A DNA stretch of 64,000 bases, from contig SWDS01000007.1 in the NCBI GenBank assembly GCA_005116745.1, positions 128,587 through 192,586 of the forward strand. The letters are read 5' to 3'. Each line of letters begins with the position of its first letter. Within the stretch, counting starts at the first letter, position 1. The position numbers were made by a program, and so were the translations under genes. Source of the DNA: Nitrospira sp. (lineage in GTDB: Bacteria > Nitrospirota > Nitrospiria > Nitrospirales > Nitrospiraceae). The notes below the pieces were generated by a model. The model ran no database searches. It saw only the letters and a program-made list of their open reading frames with translations, and was not told the DNA's origin. This document shows, piece after piece, positions 63,475 to 64,000 of this stretch.

Positions 63475-63759
63475 ATGGTGAGTTCGTCATCCCTGCTTCG
63501 GAACGCCAGGCCGGTTAATGTGCGAGAGGCGCAAGCACAGCTCTCGAAACTGATTCATTCGAAGTCTCCTTCCATGGTCCTTTCCCACGGCAAACCGGTG
63601 TCCTTCCTCGTGCCCTACGAGGACATGCTGGATTTGGTCGAGGCCCTTGATGAGTTGAAAGATAAGAAGTTACTGGGGGAAATCAAGCGAGCCCGCACAG
63701 AGTATGCACAGGGGAAAGCCGTTCCTGCTGAACGTCTCTTCAAGAAGATGGGGCTGTAG
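63475..63759 (+). CDS. Phd/YefM-type antitoxin
   Basis: A 94-residue protein: RPVNVREAQAQLSKLIHSKS, then PSMVLSHGKPVSFLVPYEDM and a C-terminal toxin-binding helix. The N-terminal Phd/YefM fold binds DNA; the C-terminus neutralises the toxin. AGAGGTG precedes the ATG. It is followed without gap by the RelE-type gene. Confidence 0.88.
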   Translation: MVSSSSLLRNARPVNVREAQAQLSKLIHSKSPSMVLSHGKPVSFLVPYEDMLDLVEALDELKDKKLLGEIKRARTEYAQGKAVPAERLFKKMGL

Positions 63760-64000
63760 TTGCCCTACGAAGTCGTGTTTCCTAGTGAACGGATTGAGCA
63801 CTCCTTTCAGAAGGCACTGGAGAAGATCCCCACCGATTACCGGGCATCCATCGTCGCCGCCATTCGGTCGCTCACTGCCAATCCGAGGCCCGAGGGGAAA
63901 CGGACAAAACAACTCGCTGGCCAGCTCATCGTGTCCCAATTCACCGCACAATATCGCCTCCGCATCGGTCCCTATCGCCTGCTGTACGATGTGGACGACT
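63760..64000 (+). CDS. RelE/ParE-type toxin, cut by window edge
   Basis: Starting from a TTG right after the antitoxin stop, the frame reads MPYEVVFPSERIEHSFQKAL, then SLTANPRPEGKRTKQLAGQL and QYRLRIGPYRLLYDVDD and stays open to the window end. This is the ordinary RelE/ParE pattern (KxLxG, then YRxRxGxYRxxYxxDD). About 80 residues are visible; the C-terminus is outside. TTG is taken because no other start fits. Confidence 0.82.
   Translation, partial: MPYEVVFPSERIEHSFQKALEKIPTDYRASIVAAIRSLTANPRPEGKRTKQLAGQLIVSQFTAQYRLRIGPYRLLYDVDD

Noticed and set aside
1-64000. CRISPR arrays, rRNA, riboswitches, replication origin
   Set aside because: No regularly spaced identical repeats, rRNA motifs, known aptamer cores or DnaA-box clusters were seen.

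Overview
The window reads as chromosomal DNA of a Gram-negative, aerobic-type bacterium of about 55 % GC, most likely a Nitrospira-like member of the Nitrospirota. That placement is an inference from familiarity with the proteins: a short transketolase, a long-form HflX, split MacA/MacB-type export genes, a chlorite-dismutase-family protein, DUF465 and DUF4292 proteins, and DUF1566 remnants. There is no rRNA in the window to prove it. Most of the window is dense core genome with short gaps, many 1-4 base start/stop overlaps and frequent GTG or TTG starts.

Layout. 1-183: end of an IS30-type transposase. 242-4455 (minus): transketolase, a fibronectin-III lipoprotein, and an Rrf2 regulator with a TauE/SafE exporter. 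4645-11663 (plus): radA, a DUF4292 lipoprotein, tsaB, rimI, a DUF465 protein, tatC, a beta-propeller protein, a cyclophilin and a lipoprotein. 11743-15281: a GT2 glycosyltransferase, an FAD oxidoreductase and NAD kinase. 15549-28700 (plus): a long housekeeping run clpC, tsaD, hflX, nth, yicC, gmk, rpoZ, coaBC, TPR protein, aroQ, efp, accB, accC. It covers proteolysis, t6A tRNA modification, ribosome GTPase, base excision repair, nucleotide and CoA synthesis, EF-P and the start of fatty acid synthesis. hflX seems to begin at a non-canonical ATT codon. 28905-32225: MacA/MacB-type export system. 32251-36040 (minus): an HD-GYP protein, then comF, fmdB, a helix-turn-helix protein, mraZ and rusA. 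36188-40853: an ABC ATPase overlapping a fumarate-type dihydroorotate dehydrogenase, a single-domain LuxR-type regulator and a large FtsX-type permease.

The most striking region is 41482-51399, a genomic island of about 9.9 kb in a CAT-anticodon tRNA gene. A 47-bp copy of the tRNA 3' end marks the far side. Beside the intact tRNA lie a tyrosine integrase (frameshifted at a G run) and a 51-residue ribbon-helix-helix-like gene behind an inverted-repeat promoter. The cargo looks like a small surface-glycan set: a PP-loop asparagine-synthase-like protein lacking the glutaminase cysteine, a GT39-type membrane glycosyltransferase, an FAD amine-oxidase-like protein and a GT2-GtrA fusion. There are also decayed pieces: an IS3 orfA and a GT87/DUF1566 chimeric pseudogene with an internal amber codon.

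To the right (51564-60930) come an SDR, unknown genes, a HemQ/Cld-family protein without the distal arginine, cinA, thpR, two exported ankyrin-repeat proteins and an Old Yellow Enzyme. The right end (61011-64000) is accessory DNA: two or three RelE/ParE-type toxin modules, a decayed integron-type integrase fragment and one gene cassette bounded by a perfect 12-bp inverted repeat whose second copy contains the gene's stop codon.
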